Below, in pieces: positions 16,600 through 25,177 of a stretch of DNA of 44,878 nucleotides. Under the pieces are notes generated by a model that was not told the origin of the DNA, ran no database searches, and worked only from the letters and a program-made list of their open reading frames with translations. The stretch comes from Microbacterium sp. (GTDB lineage Bacteria > Actinomycetota > Actinomycetes > Actinomycetales > Microbacteriaceae). A program made the translations under genes and the position numbers. The stretch spans positions 61,300 through 106,177 of the forward strand of contig NZ_WOYQ01000076.1 of the NCBI RefSeq assembly GCF_011620665.1. The letters are read 5' to 3'. Every line of letters begins with the position of its first letter. Within the stretch, counting starts at the first letter, position 1.

Positions 16600-17454
16600 A
16601 TGACCGAGCAGATCGACGCGCCACAGACCAGCAAGATCATGAGGGCGGCGCTCTGGGTGGCGATCGGGGCACTGATCGCGGCAGCGATCGTGTGCGTGAT
16701 CTGGGTGCTGATCGGCGACGCGAATGGGATTGTCGGCAAGGCATTTCTGACGATCATCCTGCTTGCCGGCTTTGCGGGGGTCGCGATCGGCGAGGCGAAC
16801 ATGGCTCCGCGTCGGCCGGAGTGGCTGACCCTCGCGAGCATGATCACCTGGGTGGCGATCCTGCTGATCGGCGCGGTCATGATCTGGATGCCGGAGCCCA
16901 CCGATTACTCCTACGGCTTCGGTGGGGACCGCTTCTTCCGGTTCGTCCTGATCGCCTTGATCCTGCAGGGTGCGCTCCTGCACGTCCGGCTGTATCTCAA
17001 GGCCTACCAGCGATACGAGACGACGTTCACCTCGATCGTCACTTACGTGACGATCGGTCTGGTGGTCATCCTCTCCGTCATGCTGGTGCTTCCGCTGCTG
17101 CTCTGGGCAGACGTCGAATTCCGGCCGCTCTACTGGCGAGTCGTTGTCGCACTCGCGATCCTTGCTGCGGTCGGAACGGCGCTCGTCCCGCTCGTGAACG
17201 CGCTCTTCGCACCGAAGAAGCCGCGTCGAGCGGCTTCGGTGGCATACACGTCGCCGGCGGTGCCGGCGCAGTGGCCGACGTACGCCGACGGAATCACCCC
17301 GCTTCCGGTGCTGCCGGACGGGGCCACCCCCGACTGGAACGCCTACTACACCGGTCAACCGACCTATGCCGCGCCGGAGCAGGCCGGCGATGGACCCCGT
17401 CCGGGCTACGAGGGCTTCCCGCCGCCTCCGCCGCTGCCCCCGCAGCAGGGCTGA
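16600..17454 (+). CDS. Hypothetical six-helix membrane protein with Pro-rich tail
   Basis: 284 aa, family not recognised. Six hydrophobic segments span roughly residues 15-38, 50-68, 78-101, 112-130, 147-170 and 178-202. The remaining ~80 residues are a cytoplasmic tail rich in Pro, Tyr and Ala that ends in PPPPPLPPQQG. ATG 16600 has a GGAGGAAGG purine run about 10 nt upstream; the frame is open back through the tRNA but that part is noise. The composition suggests a general integral membrane protein; no transport or catalytic motif is visible. Confidence 0.8.
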   Translation: MTEQIDAPQTSKIMRAALWVAIGALIAAAIVCVIWVLIGDANGIVGKAFLTIILLAGFAGVAIGEANMAPRRPEWLTLASMITWVAILLIGAVMIWMPEPTDYSYGFGGDRFFRFVLIALILQGALLHVRLYLKAYQRYETTFTSIVTYVTIGLVVILSVMLVLPLLLWADVEFRPLYWRVVVALAILAAVGTALVPLVNALFAPKKPRRAASVAYTSPAVPAQWPTYADGITPLPVLPDGATPDWNAYYTGQPTYAAPEQAGDGPRPGYEGFPPPPPLPPQQG

Positions 17455-17612
17455 TCACGCGACGGTCGCGAATCTGGAGACCGGCCATCGCGGCAGGTTG
17501 CCGCCGAACACCCCGGTCGTGCGCGCTTCGATGTGAATCGAGCCGTCCTGGCGCTGCCCGCGGCGTCGTGCGCGGCGCCGAGCACGACCACGGCGTCGTG
17601 GATCTCGCTCAT
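17455..17612 (-). pseudogene. Frameshifted small gene, possibly a YdcF/DUF218 remnant
   Basis: Reading leftwards from ATG 17612 (GGGGAG ribosome site 5 nt upstream) gives MSEIHDAVVVLGAAHDAAG with ideal GC3 use. One base appears lost just after this, and the good reading continues in another frame as QDGSIHIEARTTGVFGGN to a TGA at 17455, immediately beside the stop of the convergent membrane gene. VVVLGAA...DGSI...AR resembles the start of YdcF/DUF218 proteins. It could be a decayed fragment, a sequencing error or chance. Confidence 0.33.
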
Positions 17613-17645
17613 GAGCTCCCCGCCGGTGCGCGTAGCGTGGGGCAT

Positions 17646-18428
17646 ATGCAGGAGCTTGCGGCACTCGCCGAGAACATCGCCCGCGAGGCCGGGGACCTCG
17701 CCCGCCGGCGCCGCGCGGAGGGTGTGACGGTCGCCGCGTCGAAGTCGTCCCTCGCCGATATCGTCACGGAGGCCGACCGCGAAGTCGAGGCGCTCATCCG
17801 GCGGCGGCTCGCGCGCGCGCGTCCCGGCGACGGCTTCGTCGGCGAGGAGTCCGGCGCCTCCCGCGGTACGTCCGGAATCACCTGGATCGTCGACCCGATC
17901 GACGGCACCGTCAACTACGCCTACGGCATCCCCCATTACGCCGTCAGCATCGCAGCCGTCACTGGCGAGCCGATTCCCGAAGAATGGATGCCCGAGATCG
18001 GCGTCGTCCACAATGCCGCGACGGGGGAGACCTTCACGGGCATCCGGGGTCGGGGGGCCCGGATCGGCCAGACGCGCCTGCGCGTGTCGATGCCGCCGAG
18101 CGCGGGCGCGCTGCTGGCGACCGGTTTCGGCTATGACCCCGCGCAGCACGACAGCGACCTCGCGCGCATTCGCGCCGTGATGCCGCTTGCGCGTGACCTG
18201 CGCCGCGCCGGTGCCGCGTCGCTCGACCTCGCCTATGTCGCCGCGGGGCGCCTGGACGGCTACTTCGAGAAGGGCCTGCAGCCGTGGGACCACGCTGCCG
18301 GTGGGCTGCTGGTGACCGAAGCCGGCGGCGTCATGGGCGGCGCGCCGGCCGGGCGGCCCGGGCGAGAGCTGGTGATCGCCGCGGGACCCCAGACGTACGA
18401 GCTGCTGCGTGCCGCGATCGACCGGTGA
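17646..18428 (+). CDS. Inositol monophosphatase family protein
   Basis: 260 aa metal-dependent phosphatase. Metal-site motifs: GFVGEESG (Glu67, Glu68), WIVDPIDGTVNY (Asp83, Asp86) and PWDHAAGGLLVTEAGG. The substrate could be inositol phosphate, histidinol phosphate or a related sugar phosphate; sequence alone does not decide. ATG 17646 lies 7 nt after TAGCGT, so it may be leaderless. The following 134 nt before the M23 gene hold no gene. Confidence 0.92.
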   Translation: MQELAALAENIAREAGDLARRRRAEGVTVAASKSSLADIVTEADREVEALIRRRLARARPGDGFVGEESGASRGTSGITWIVDPIDGTVNYAYGIPHYAVSIAAVTGEPIPEEWMPEIGVVHNAATGETFTGIRGRGARIGQTRLRVSMPPSAGALLATGFGYDPAQHDSDLARIRAVMPLARDLRRAGAASLDLAYVAAGRLDGYFEKGLQPWDHAAGGLLVTEAGGVMGGAPAGRPGRELVIAAGPQTYELLRAAIDR

Positions 18429-18562
18429 GCCAGGATGACAATTCCAGATCTCTCACGGTAGTGTTTATCCGATCGTTATCTTGGCCGCCCGAACGGCAGA
18501 GATGACCCGATGCCCGAGTACTTTCCCCGCTTCCCGACGGCGGCCTGACGAGAGTCTGCGAT

Positions 18563-19681
18563 GTGACACCCGACACCCCGATGGCCGGCGGCGCACCCAC
18601 ACGCCGCGACCGCCGCCGAACCTCCGCGCTCACCGCGCAGGGGGAACCGGGTGTCCTCACTCGCGCGGAGTATCGTCGCCTGGCCGCCGAGGCCGCAGCA
18701 TCCGCGTCACGATCCTCCCAGCCCGCGCTCGCTCTCGGACTTCCGCCGGAATCCGCGTCCACAGCCGCGGCCGACCCCGACCGCTCGGTCGACGAGTTCG
18801 AGTTCGCTGCTCGCCTCTTCTCCTTCACCGGCGCGTCACAGGTCCAGGCGCCTCCTGGCCGTGACTGCGAGGCGATGACCTCGGTCGCGGCGGTCGACGT
18901 GAACGTGGCCCGGGCTGAGGGTCATGGGCGCGTCGGCTTCGTGGTCCAGCGAGTGGCCGCGGCATCCTTCTCGATCGGCGTGATCGCGGTCGCCGGTCTT
19001 CTCGCCGTAGGGGCGACGATGCCCGCCGCGGTCGCCTCCGCGAGCGGCCCGGGCGCCGATCTCGCGCTGGCGAAGTCTGCGACGACGACCGCGCCCGACG
19101 AGATCCAGGCCTTCGTCGCCTCGTCGGAGGCCGGTGCTGCGGGCCTCGAGCGGACCGAGTCGTACGACGTCGCCTCCATGGTCGACCTCGCAGCCGACTC
19201 GGGTGTCACTCTCTTCGCCGGCACCTGGATCAACAACGCCGACGGGCCCATTCAGTGGCCCTTCCCGGTGGGGGTGCCGATCTCTGCCTCCTACGGCTCT
19301 GCCTCTTACCTGTCGCAGTTCGCTTCGCCGCATCGGGGAGTCGATCTGACGCCGGGCGCCGGGGCCGAGATTCACGCAATCGCGGCAGGCACCGTCCGCA
19401 TCGCGACGACGGCGGGAGGTGACTACGGCGTCACGGTCGTGATCGACCACATCATCGACGGTCAGCTCGTCTCGACGCGATACGGTCATCTGCAATACGG
19501 CTCGCTCGAGGTCGAGCAGGGCGACACCGTTGCGGCCGGCCAGGTCATCGGCGCGGTCGGCCAGACCGGCAAGGCGACCGGTCCGCACCTGCACCTCGAG
19601 GTTCTGCTGGGCGGTGCCACGCAGACCGACCCGATGCCGTGGCTGTACGAGCACACAACCGGGTCGCACACCGTAGGCTGA
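18563..19681 (+). CDS. Membrane-anchored M23 (LytM-type) peptidase
   Basis: About 372 aa. Residues 1-130 are a hydrophilic, probably cytoplasmic tail; residues ~131-156 form one hydrophobic anchor ending in Ala-rich sequence. The C-terminal LytM domain has the zinc ligands His257 and Asp261 (HRGVD) and His344 in PHLHLE, with catalytic His309 (YGHL) and His342. Such enzymes cut peptidoglycan cross-links or activate amidases. GTG 18563 is chosen by frame; an in-frame ATG at 18581 is possible. I looked for a c-di-AMP riboswitch in the leader, as occurs before some actinobacterial wall hydrolases, and did not see its conserved core. Confidence 0.9.
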   Translation: MTPDTPMAGGAPTRRDRRRTSALTAQGEPGVLTRAEYRRLAAEAAASASRSSQPALALGLPPESASTAAADPDRSVDEFEFAARLFSFTGASQVQAPPGRDCEAMTSVAAVDVNVARAEGHGRVGFVVQRVAAASFSIGVIAVAGLLAVGATMPAAVASASGPGADLALAKSATTTAPDEIQAFVASSEAGAAGLERTESYDVASMVDLAADSGVTLFAGTWINNADGPIQWPFPVGVPISASYGSASYLSQFASPHRGVDLTPGAGAEIHAIAAGTVRIATTAGGDYGVTVVIDHIIDGQLVSTRYGHLQYGSLEVEQGDTVAAGQVIGAVGQTGKATGPHLHLEVLLGGATQTDPMPWLYEHTTGSHTVG

Positions 19682-19709
19682 GCTGTTTATCCCCGTGCCG
19701 TCGCTCTGA

Positions 19710-19715
19710 TAAACT
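19710..19715 (+). promoter_or_regulatory. Promoter -10 box of tRNA-Thr/tRNA-Met
   Basis: TAAACT about 30 nt before tRNA-Thr, in a locally AT-richer stretch after the M23 stop. The GC palindrome GCCCGCGCGCGGGC follows it. The -35 is unclear. Confidence 0.45.
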
Positions 19716-19743
19716 CCTCTAGTTGCCCGCGCGCGGGCGGCGT

Positions 19744-19815
<72 letters not shown>

Positions 19816-19850
19816 CGCAGCATCCACATCTCGCCGTGTGGGTGCGGCGT

Positions 19851-19924
19851 GGCAGGGTAGCTCAGCTGGTCAGAGCGCACGACTCATAATCGTGAGGTCG
19901 CGGGTTCAAGCCCCGCTCCTGCTA
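19851..19924 (+). tRNA. tRNA-Met (CAT), elongator type
   Basis: 74-nt cloverleaf with anticodon stem CACGA/TCGTG and loop CTCATAA giving CAT. It lacks the three G:C pairs at the base of the anticodon stem that mark initiator tRNA, so it is the elongator (a lysidine-modified Ile tRNA is less likely). Acceptor GGCAGGG with TCCTGCT contains G:T pairs at both ends. Its last three bases double as the TAG stop of the convergent HxlR gene. Confidence 0.93.
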
Positions 19925-20281
19925 CAGAGGTTCATCGTCGGAGTTCGTCGCGATCCACTCCAGGAATGGCATCATCCGCTCGGCCAGCTCGCGTCCACGT
20001 GGTGTGAGGCTGTATTCGACGTGCGGAGGCACGCTCGCCAACGGCTCCCGATGCACGAGACCGTCGGTCGCAAGCGCGCGCAGCGTCGATGCCAGCATTT
20101 TCTCGCTGATGCCGTCCAGATCGCGGCGGAGCTCGCCCCAGCGTCGCGTGCCCTCCGAGAGGGTACCCAGCACGAGCACACCCCACGTGCTGCTGACGTG
20201 GTCGAGGACGAGTCGCGTCGGGCTGCCTTTGGCGAAGCATCCCGAGGATGACCCTTGGATTTCTGCAAAACTCACGTTCAC
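19922..20281 (-). CDS. HxlR-family transcriptional regulator (QorR/YtfH-like)
   Basis: 119 aa winged-helix protein: a conserved N-terminal Cys (SSGCFAKGSP), SSTWGVLVLGTLSEGTRRWGELRRDLDGISEKMLASTLRALATDGLV and the wing HVEYSLTPRGREL are diagnostic of HxlR. In QorR-type members the N-terminal Cys senses oxidants; whether it does so here is inferred. GTG 20281 follows TAAGGT (20288-20293, opposite strand) by 6 nt, so the mRNA is probably leaderless, and that -10 box lies within the palindromic operator. It is divergent from the quinone-reductase-like gene, as in qorR/qor2 and ytfH/ytfG. Confidence 0.92.
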   Translation of the reverse strand: MNVSFAEIQGSSSGCFAKGSPTRLVLDHVSSTWGVLVLGTLSEGTRRWGELRRDLDGISEKMLASTLRALATDGLVHREPLASVPPHVEYSLTPRGRELAERMMPFLEWIATNSDDEPL

Positions 20282-20285
20282 CAAA

Positions 20286-20308
20286 GTACCTTACGTAAAA
20301 GTGGGTAC
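20286..20308. promoter_or_regulatory. Putative HxlR operator between divergent genes
   Basis: Inverted repeat GTACC-N13-GGTAC with a perfect inner palindrome TTACGTAA (20291-20298). It covers the -10 box of the HxlR gene, as expected for autoregulation. GTAC-containing palindromes are typical of HxlR/QorR sites. Confidence 0.65.
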
Positions 20309-20373
20309 GCCCCTGCCGGAATGTTCAGAGAGGCGGAGACGCTGACGCAGTGGTCACCGTCGAAAGGAACACA

Positions 20374-21228
20374 ATGACCATTCTCGTCACCGGAGCAAGC
20401 GGGCACCTGGGTCGTCTCATCGTCGAAAGCCTCCTCGCACGCGGAGCGGCTCCGACCGACATCGTCGCCGGCGCACGCACGGTCGAGAAGGCCGCCGACC
20501 TCGCGGAGAAGGGAGTCCGCGTCGTCCCCCTCGACTACGACGACCCGCACTCCGTCGCAGCGGCGCTGGAGGATGTCGACACCGTCGCACTCGTGTCGGG
20601 TTCGGAAGTGGGAAAGCGGTTCCAGCAGCACAGCGCCGTCATCGATGCGGCCGTTGCGGCGGGAGTGGGCAAGCTCATCTACACCAGTCTCACGCGCGCG
20701 ACCGAGAGCCCGCTGGTCCTCGCCCCCGAGCACGTCCAGACGGAGCAGGCGATCCGAGCGTCCGGCCTGCCGTACGTGATCCTCCGCAACGACTGGTACT
20801 CCGAGAACTATGCACAGGATCTCGCAGCCGCCGCTCAGAGCGGCGAGGTCACCGCAAGCGTCGGCGACGCCCGCGTCGCGAGCGCCAGCCGTCGAGACTT
20901 CGCGGAGGCCGTCGCCGTCGTGGCGCTCGAGGACGGACACATCGACACGACGTACGAGCTGGCCGGTGACGTCGCCTGGGACTACGACGACCTTGCGGCC
21001 GCGATGGGCGAGGTCCTCGGACGGGAGGTCGTCTACCGTCGCATCGACACGGCGGCGCAGATCGCGCTGCTGACCTCGTTCGGGCTCGATGAGGGCACCG
21101 CCGGGTTCGTCGCCGCGCTCGACGCCGGAATCGCCGCCGGGGCTCTCGACAGTGACGACACCACGCTGTCGCGCCTCATCGGCCGTCCCACGACACCGTT
21201 GGTGGAGGCACTGCGCACTCTCGTCTGA
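20374..21228 (+). CDS. NmrA-family NAD(P)H:quinone oxidoreductase-like protein
   Basis: 284 aa atypical SDR. The dinucleotide site is VTGASGHLGRLIVESL; YTSLTRATESPL and YVILRNDWYSENYAQDL match the QOR2/YtfG branch, which reduces quinones with NADPH. ATG 20374 has GAAAGGA (20362-20368) 5 nt upstream, better than the in-frame GTG at 20350. Paired divergently with an HxlR regulator, the arrangement seen for oxidant- or quinone-induced reductases. The exact substrate is unknown. Confidence 0.88.
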   Translation: MTILVTGASGHLGRLIVESLLARGAAPTDIVAGARTVEKAADLAEKGVRVVPLDYDDPHSVAAALEDVDTVALVSGSEVGKRFQQHSAVIDAAVAAGVGKLIYTSLTRATESPLVLAPEHVQTEQAIRASGLPYVILRNDWYSENYAQDLAAAAQSGEVTASVGDARVASASRRDFAEAVAVVALEDGHIDTTYELAGDVAWDYDDLAAAMGEVLGREVVYRRIDTAAQIALLTSFGLDEGTAGFVAALDAGIAAGALDSDDTTLSRLIGRPTTPLVEALRTLV

Positions 21229-21374
21229 CGGCTCGCCCGCGAAGACGTCCCGGTGTGGCGGGGGCGCCCTCGCGGGGATGGATGTCGGGGGGTGGCGATA
21301 GCATGGACCGTCCCCGCCCTGGCAGCAATACCGCCCCCGCAGAACCCTGCCCTCGCAGCAACGGAGTCACGCGC

Positions 21375-23102
21375 ATGCTCGGAAAACTCCTCGTCCGCTA
21401 TCTCGGCGCGTATAAGCCGTGGCTCGCAGGGATCCTGGTCTTTCAGTTCCTGTCCGCGATGGCCTCGCTGTACCTGCCCCGGCTGAACGCTGACATCATC
21501 GACAACGGCGTCTCAACCGGCGACACGGCCTATATCTGGTCGCGCGGCGGGTTCATGCTCGCGATCGCGTTCGGTCAGATCATCGCGTCGATCATCGCGA
21601 CCTACTTCGCCGCGCGCGCCGCGATGAGCGCAGGGCGTGACATCCGCCGCGACGTCTACGAAAAAGTCAGCGGCTTCTCCGAGCGAGAGGTGTCGACGTT
21701 CGGAGCGGGCACGCTGATCACCCGCAATACGAACGATGTCCAACAGGTTCAGATGCTCGCGATGATGGGCGCGACGATGCTCATCACCGCACCGCTCCTG
21801 GCGATCGGCGGCGTCATCATGGCGCTGCGGCAGGATGTCGGGCTCAGCTGGCTCATCGGGGTCGCCGTCCCGGTGCTTCTGGCTCTCGCGGGCTTCATCA
21901 TCAGCCGCATGGTGCCGTTGTTCCGGCAGTACCAGAGCAAGCTCGACACCGTCAACCTGGTCATGCGGGAGCAGCTCACCGGCGTTCGGGTCGTGCGTGC
22001 CTTCGTTCGGGAGCGCATCGAGGAGGCGAGGTTCCGAGTCGCCAACACCGACATCATGATCGTCGGACGCAAGGTCGGCGCGCTGTTCGTGATCATGTTC
22101 CCACTGGCGATGCTGGTGCTCAACGTCACGGTCGTGGGCGTGATCTGGTTCGGCGGCATCCAGGTCGACGCCGGCAACGTCGAGATCGGCACGCTCTTCG
22201 CCTTCATGCAGTACGTCGGTCAGATCCTGATGGGTGTGCTGATGGCGACGTTCATGACGATCATGATCCCCCGTGCCGCCGTTTCGGCCGACCGCATCGG
22301 CGAGGTGCTCGACTCCTCCGACGCGCTGCATCGCCCCGAGCACCCGGTGACGACCTTCCCCACTCCGGGTTCGGTCGAGTTCGACGACGTGTCCTTCGCT
22401 TATCCCGGCGCCGAGGTCCCGGTGCTGCGGGGCATCTCCTTCCGGGCGGAAGCGGGGTCGACCGTCGCGATCGTCGGGTCCACGGGCTCGGGAAAGACGA
22501 CTCTCGTCTCACTCATCCCGCGGTTGTTCGACGTCACCGGCGGCACGGTGCGCGTCAGCGGCGTCGATGTGCGCGAAGCCGATCTCGACCGGATGTGGCA
22601 GGGGATCGGCTTCGTCCCGCAGCGCGCGTTCCTGTTCGCCGGTACCGTCGCATCCAATCTTCGATTCGGTCGCGAAGACGCCACCGACGAGGAGCTCTGG
22701 AACGCTCTCGAGATCGCACAGGGCAAGGACTTCGTCGCCGAGATGGACGGCGGACTGGGCGCCCGCATCTCGCAGGGCGGCACGAACGTGTCGGGAGGTC
22801 AGCGGCAGCGCCTGTCGATCGCGCGAGCGATCATCCACCGGCCGGATGTCCTCGTGTTCGACGACTCGTTCTCAGCTCTCGACGTCGCCACGGATGCGCG
22901 CCTGAGGCAAGCGCTCTGGCGCGAGTTGCCGGGGGTGACCAAGATCGTCGTCGCCCAGCGCATCTCCACGATCACCGACGCCGACCGCATCGTCGTGCTC
23001 GATGACGGTCAGATGGTCGGCATGGGGACCCACGACGAGCTCGTCGCGTCGAACGAGACCTACCGCGAGATCGTCCAATCACAGCTCGGGGTCGACGCAT
23101 GA
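21375..23102 (+). CDS. ABC exporter half-transporter, degenerate ATP site subunit
   Basis: 575 aa: six-helix exporter domain (residues ~1-320), then an ATPase domain. Walker A GSTGSGKTT (Lys374), signature NVSGGQRQR, and Walker B LVFDDSFSALD, where Asp497 replaces the catalytic Glu; the switch His is replaced too (VAQRIST instead of AHR). This is the degenerate-site half seen in heterodimeric exporters such as TM287/288 and BmrCD. ATG 21375 has GGAG (21363-21366) 8 nt upstream. The stop overlaps the next gene in ATGA. The substrate is unknown; multidrug or lipid export is usual for this class. Confidence 0.93.
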   Translation: MLGKLLVRYLGAYKPWLAGILVFQFLSAMASLYLPRLNADIIDNGVSTGDTAYIWSRGGFMLAIAFGQIIASIIATYFAARAAMSAGRDIRRDVYEKVSGFSEREVSTFGAGTLITRNTNDVQQVQMLAMMGATMLITAPLLAIGGVIMALRQDVGLSWLIGVAVPVLLALAGFIISRMVPLFRQYQSKLDTVNLVMREQLTGVRVVRAFVRERIEEARFRVANTDIMIVGRKVGALFVIMFPLAMLVLNVTVVGVIWFGGIQVDAGNVEIGTLFAFMQYVGQILMGVLMATFMTIMIPRAAVSADRIGEVLDSSDALHRPEHPVTTFPTPGSVEFDDVSFAYPGAEVPVLRGISFRAEAGSTVAIVGSTGSGKTTLVSLIPRLFDVTGGTVRVSGVDVREADLDRMWQGIGFVPQRAFLFAGTVASNLRFGREDATDEELWNALEIAQGKDFVAEMDGGLGARISQGGTNVSGGQRQRLSIARAIIHRPDVLVFDDSFSALDVATDARLRQALWRELPGVTKIVVAQRISTITDADRIVVLDDGQMVGMGTHDELVASNETYREIVQSQLGVDA

Positions 23103-25177
23103 GCGCGGGAGATCCCTCGACGGGTGCAGGAACCGTCGAGGGCGTCAGCGATGAGGAACGTTACGAACTCGAGCTCGCCGAGCAGGCCAGGCTCAACTCG
23201 GGTGACTGGGACTCGGTCGCACCCGGCAAGGCTGCGAACTTCGGCCGGAGCTTCGGCCGGCTGATCGGGTTGCTCGGTCCGTCGAAGTGGGCGTTCCTCT
23301 TCGTCTCGGCGCTCGGCGCGGTCGGAGTCGTCCTGGCCGTCATCGCGCCGAAGGTGCTCGGCGAAGCGACCAACGTCATCTTCGAGGGAGTGGTTTCGGC
23401 GAGCCTCGGCGGGCAGTTCCCCGCGGGAGCGACGCAGACCCAGGTCGTCGAGGCGCTGCGCTCGGCCGGACAGACCGACGCGGCCAACATGGTCGCTGCG
23501 ATGAACGACTTTCAGGTGGGCGTGGGTGTCGACTTCGAGAGGCTGAAGGGGGTCGTGGTCGCGGTCCTGGTCATCTATCTCGTCTCGGCCATCCTCACCT
23601 ATCTGCAGGGTTATGTCATCAACATCATCATGGTGCGCACGATGTGGCGACTGCGTGAAGACGTCGAGGCGAAGATCAACCGGCTGCCGCTGTCGCACTT
23701 CGATCGCGTCCAGCGCGGTGAGCTGATTTCGCGGGTGACCAACGACATCGACAACATCTCTCAGACGATGCAGCAGGCCTTCTCGACCGCCGTGACCAAC
23801 GTGCTCACCGTCGTCGGAGTGCTCGTGATGATGTTCTCGATCTCGTGGCAGCTCGCCCTCGTCGCTCTGGTCGCCCTGCCGCTCATGGCCGTCGTCTTCG
23901 GAGTCATCGGCCCGCGCTCGCAGAAGGCGTTCGCGACGCAGTGGCGAAAGGTCGGGCGACTGAACGCCCGGGTCGAAGAGTCTTTCTCGGGTCACGCGCT
24001 CGTGCGCGTATACGGTCGCGAGCAGGATTCGCGCGAGAAGTTCCAGCAGGAGAACGAGGAGCTCTACCAGGCTGCGTTCAAGGCGCAGTTCCTGTCGGGT
24101 CTCATGATGCCGGCGATGATGTTCATCGGCAGCCTGAGCTATGTGGGCATCGCGGTGCTCGGCGGACTCATGGTCGCCTCCGGCCAGCTCCGACTCGGCG
24201 ATGTGCAGGCGTTCATCCAGTACTCGCAGCAGTTCACGCAGCCGTTGTCCGAGCTCGGCGGCATGGCTGCGGTCGTCCAGTCCGGCACGGCGTCGGCGGA
24301 GCGAGTCTTCGAGCTGCTGGATGAACCGGAGCAGGAGCCGGATCCCGCCGACGCCCCAGCGCTGCAGACCGGCCGCGGGGTCATCGAGTTCGAGCATGTC
24401 GCATTCTCGTACGCGCCCGACAAGCCGCTCATCCGTGATCTGTCCTTCCGGGTCGAGCCCGGGCAGACGGTCGCGATCGTCGGACCCACCGGGGCAGGGA
24501 AGACGACCCTCGTCAACCTGCTCATGCGCTTCTATGAGCTGGATGGCGGGCGCATCCTCCTGGACGGTCAGGACATCGCCGAGCTCACCCGTGACGACGT
24601 GCGCTCCCGCACGGGGATGGTGCTGCAGGATCCGTGGCTGTTCGCCGGTTCGATCCGTGAGAACATCCGCTACGGCAGGCAATCCGCTACGGACCTGGAG
24701 GTCGAAGAGGCCGCCGTCGCCACGCGCGTCGACCGTTTCGTACACGCCCTGCCCGACGGTTACGACACCGTGCTCGACGAGGATGCCGCCAACGTCTCGG
24801 CCGGCGAGAAGCAGCTCATCACGATCGCCCGTGCGTTCGTGGCGGAACCGAGCGTGCTGATCCTCGATGAAGCGACGAGCTCGGTAGACACCCGGACCGA
24901 ACTGCTTCTGCAGCACGCGATGAACGCGCTGCGCGCGGGCCGCACCTCGTTCGTGATCGCGCACCGACTCTCGACCATCCGCGACGCGGACCTCATCCTC
25001 GTGATGGAGCACGGTGACATCGTTGAGAAAGGGACACATGAGCAGCTCATTGCGGCCGAAGGCGCGTACTGGCGACTGTATCGAGCGCAGTTCGAACAGG
25101 CGGCCGCCGATCCGAGCTCCGCGGACGACCGCGCGCTCGAGGATCAGAGCGTGAGTCCGGCAGGGGGAACGGCATGA
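23099..25177 (+). CDS. ABC exporter half-transporter, catalytic subunit
   Basis: 692 aa partner of the previous gene. A charged N-terminal tail of ~60 residues precedes the exporter domain, in which an extra ~60-residue hydrophilic loop lies between the first two helices. The ATPase domain has GPTGAGKTT (Lys468), signature NVSAGEKQL, Walker B LILDEATSSVD with the catalytic Glu591, and switch His in VIAHRLST. With its degenerate partner it forms one full exporter. It overlaps both neighbours by 4 nt, so the three genes are one operon. Confidence 0.94.
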   Translation: MSAGDPSTGAGTVEGVSDEERYELELAEQARLNSGDWDSVAPGKAANFGRSFGRLIGLLGPSKWAFLFVSALGAVGVVLAVIAPKVLGEATNVIFEGVVSASLGGQFPAGATQTQVVEALRSAGQTDAANMVAAMNDFQVGVGVDFERLKGVVVAVLVIYLVSAILTYLQGYVINIIMVRTMWRLREDVEAKINRLPLSHFDRVQRGELISRVTNDIDNISQTMQQAFSTAVTNVLTVVGVLVMMFSISWQLALVALVALPLMAVVFGVIGPRSQKAFATQWRKVGRLNARVEESFSGHALVRVYGREQDSREKFQQENEELYQAAFKAQFLSGLMMPAMMFIGSLSYVGIAVLGGLMVASGQLRLGDVQAFIQYSQQFTQPLSELGGMAAVVQSGTASAERVFELLDEPEQEPDPADAPALQTGRGVIEFEHVAFSYAPDKPLIRDLSFRVEPGQTVAIVGPTGAGKTTLVNLLMRFYELDGGRILLDGQDIAELTRDDVRSRTGMVLQDPWLFAGSIRENIRYGRQSATDLEVEEAAVATRVDRFVHALPDGYDTVLDEDAANVSAGEKQLITIARAFVAEPSVLILDEATSSVDTRTELLLQHAMNALRAGRTSFVIAHRLSTIRDADLILVMEHGDIVEKGTHEQLIAAEGAYWRLYRAQFEQAAADPSSADDRALEDQSVSPAGGTA

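Noticed and set aside
18429..18562. Possible c-di-AMP riboswitch before the M23 peptidase
   Set aside because: Such riboswitches precede some actinobacterial wall hydrolases, but I could not find the conserved core or its paired elements in this 134-nt stretch.
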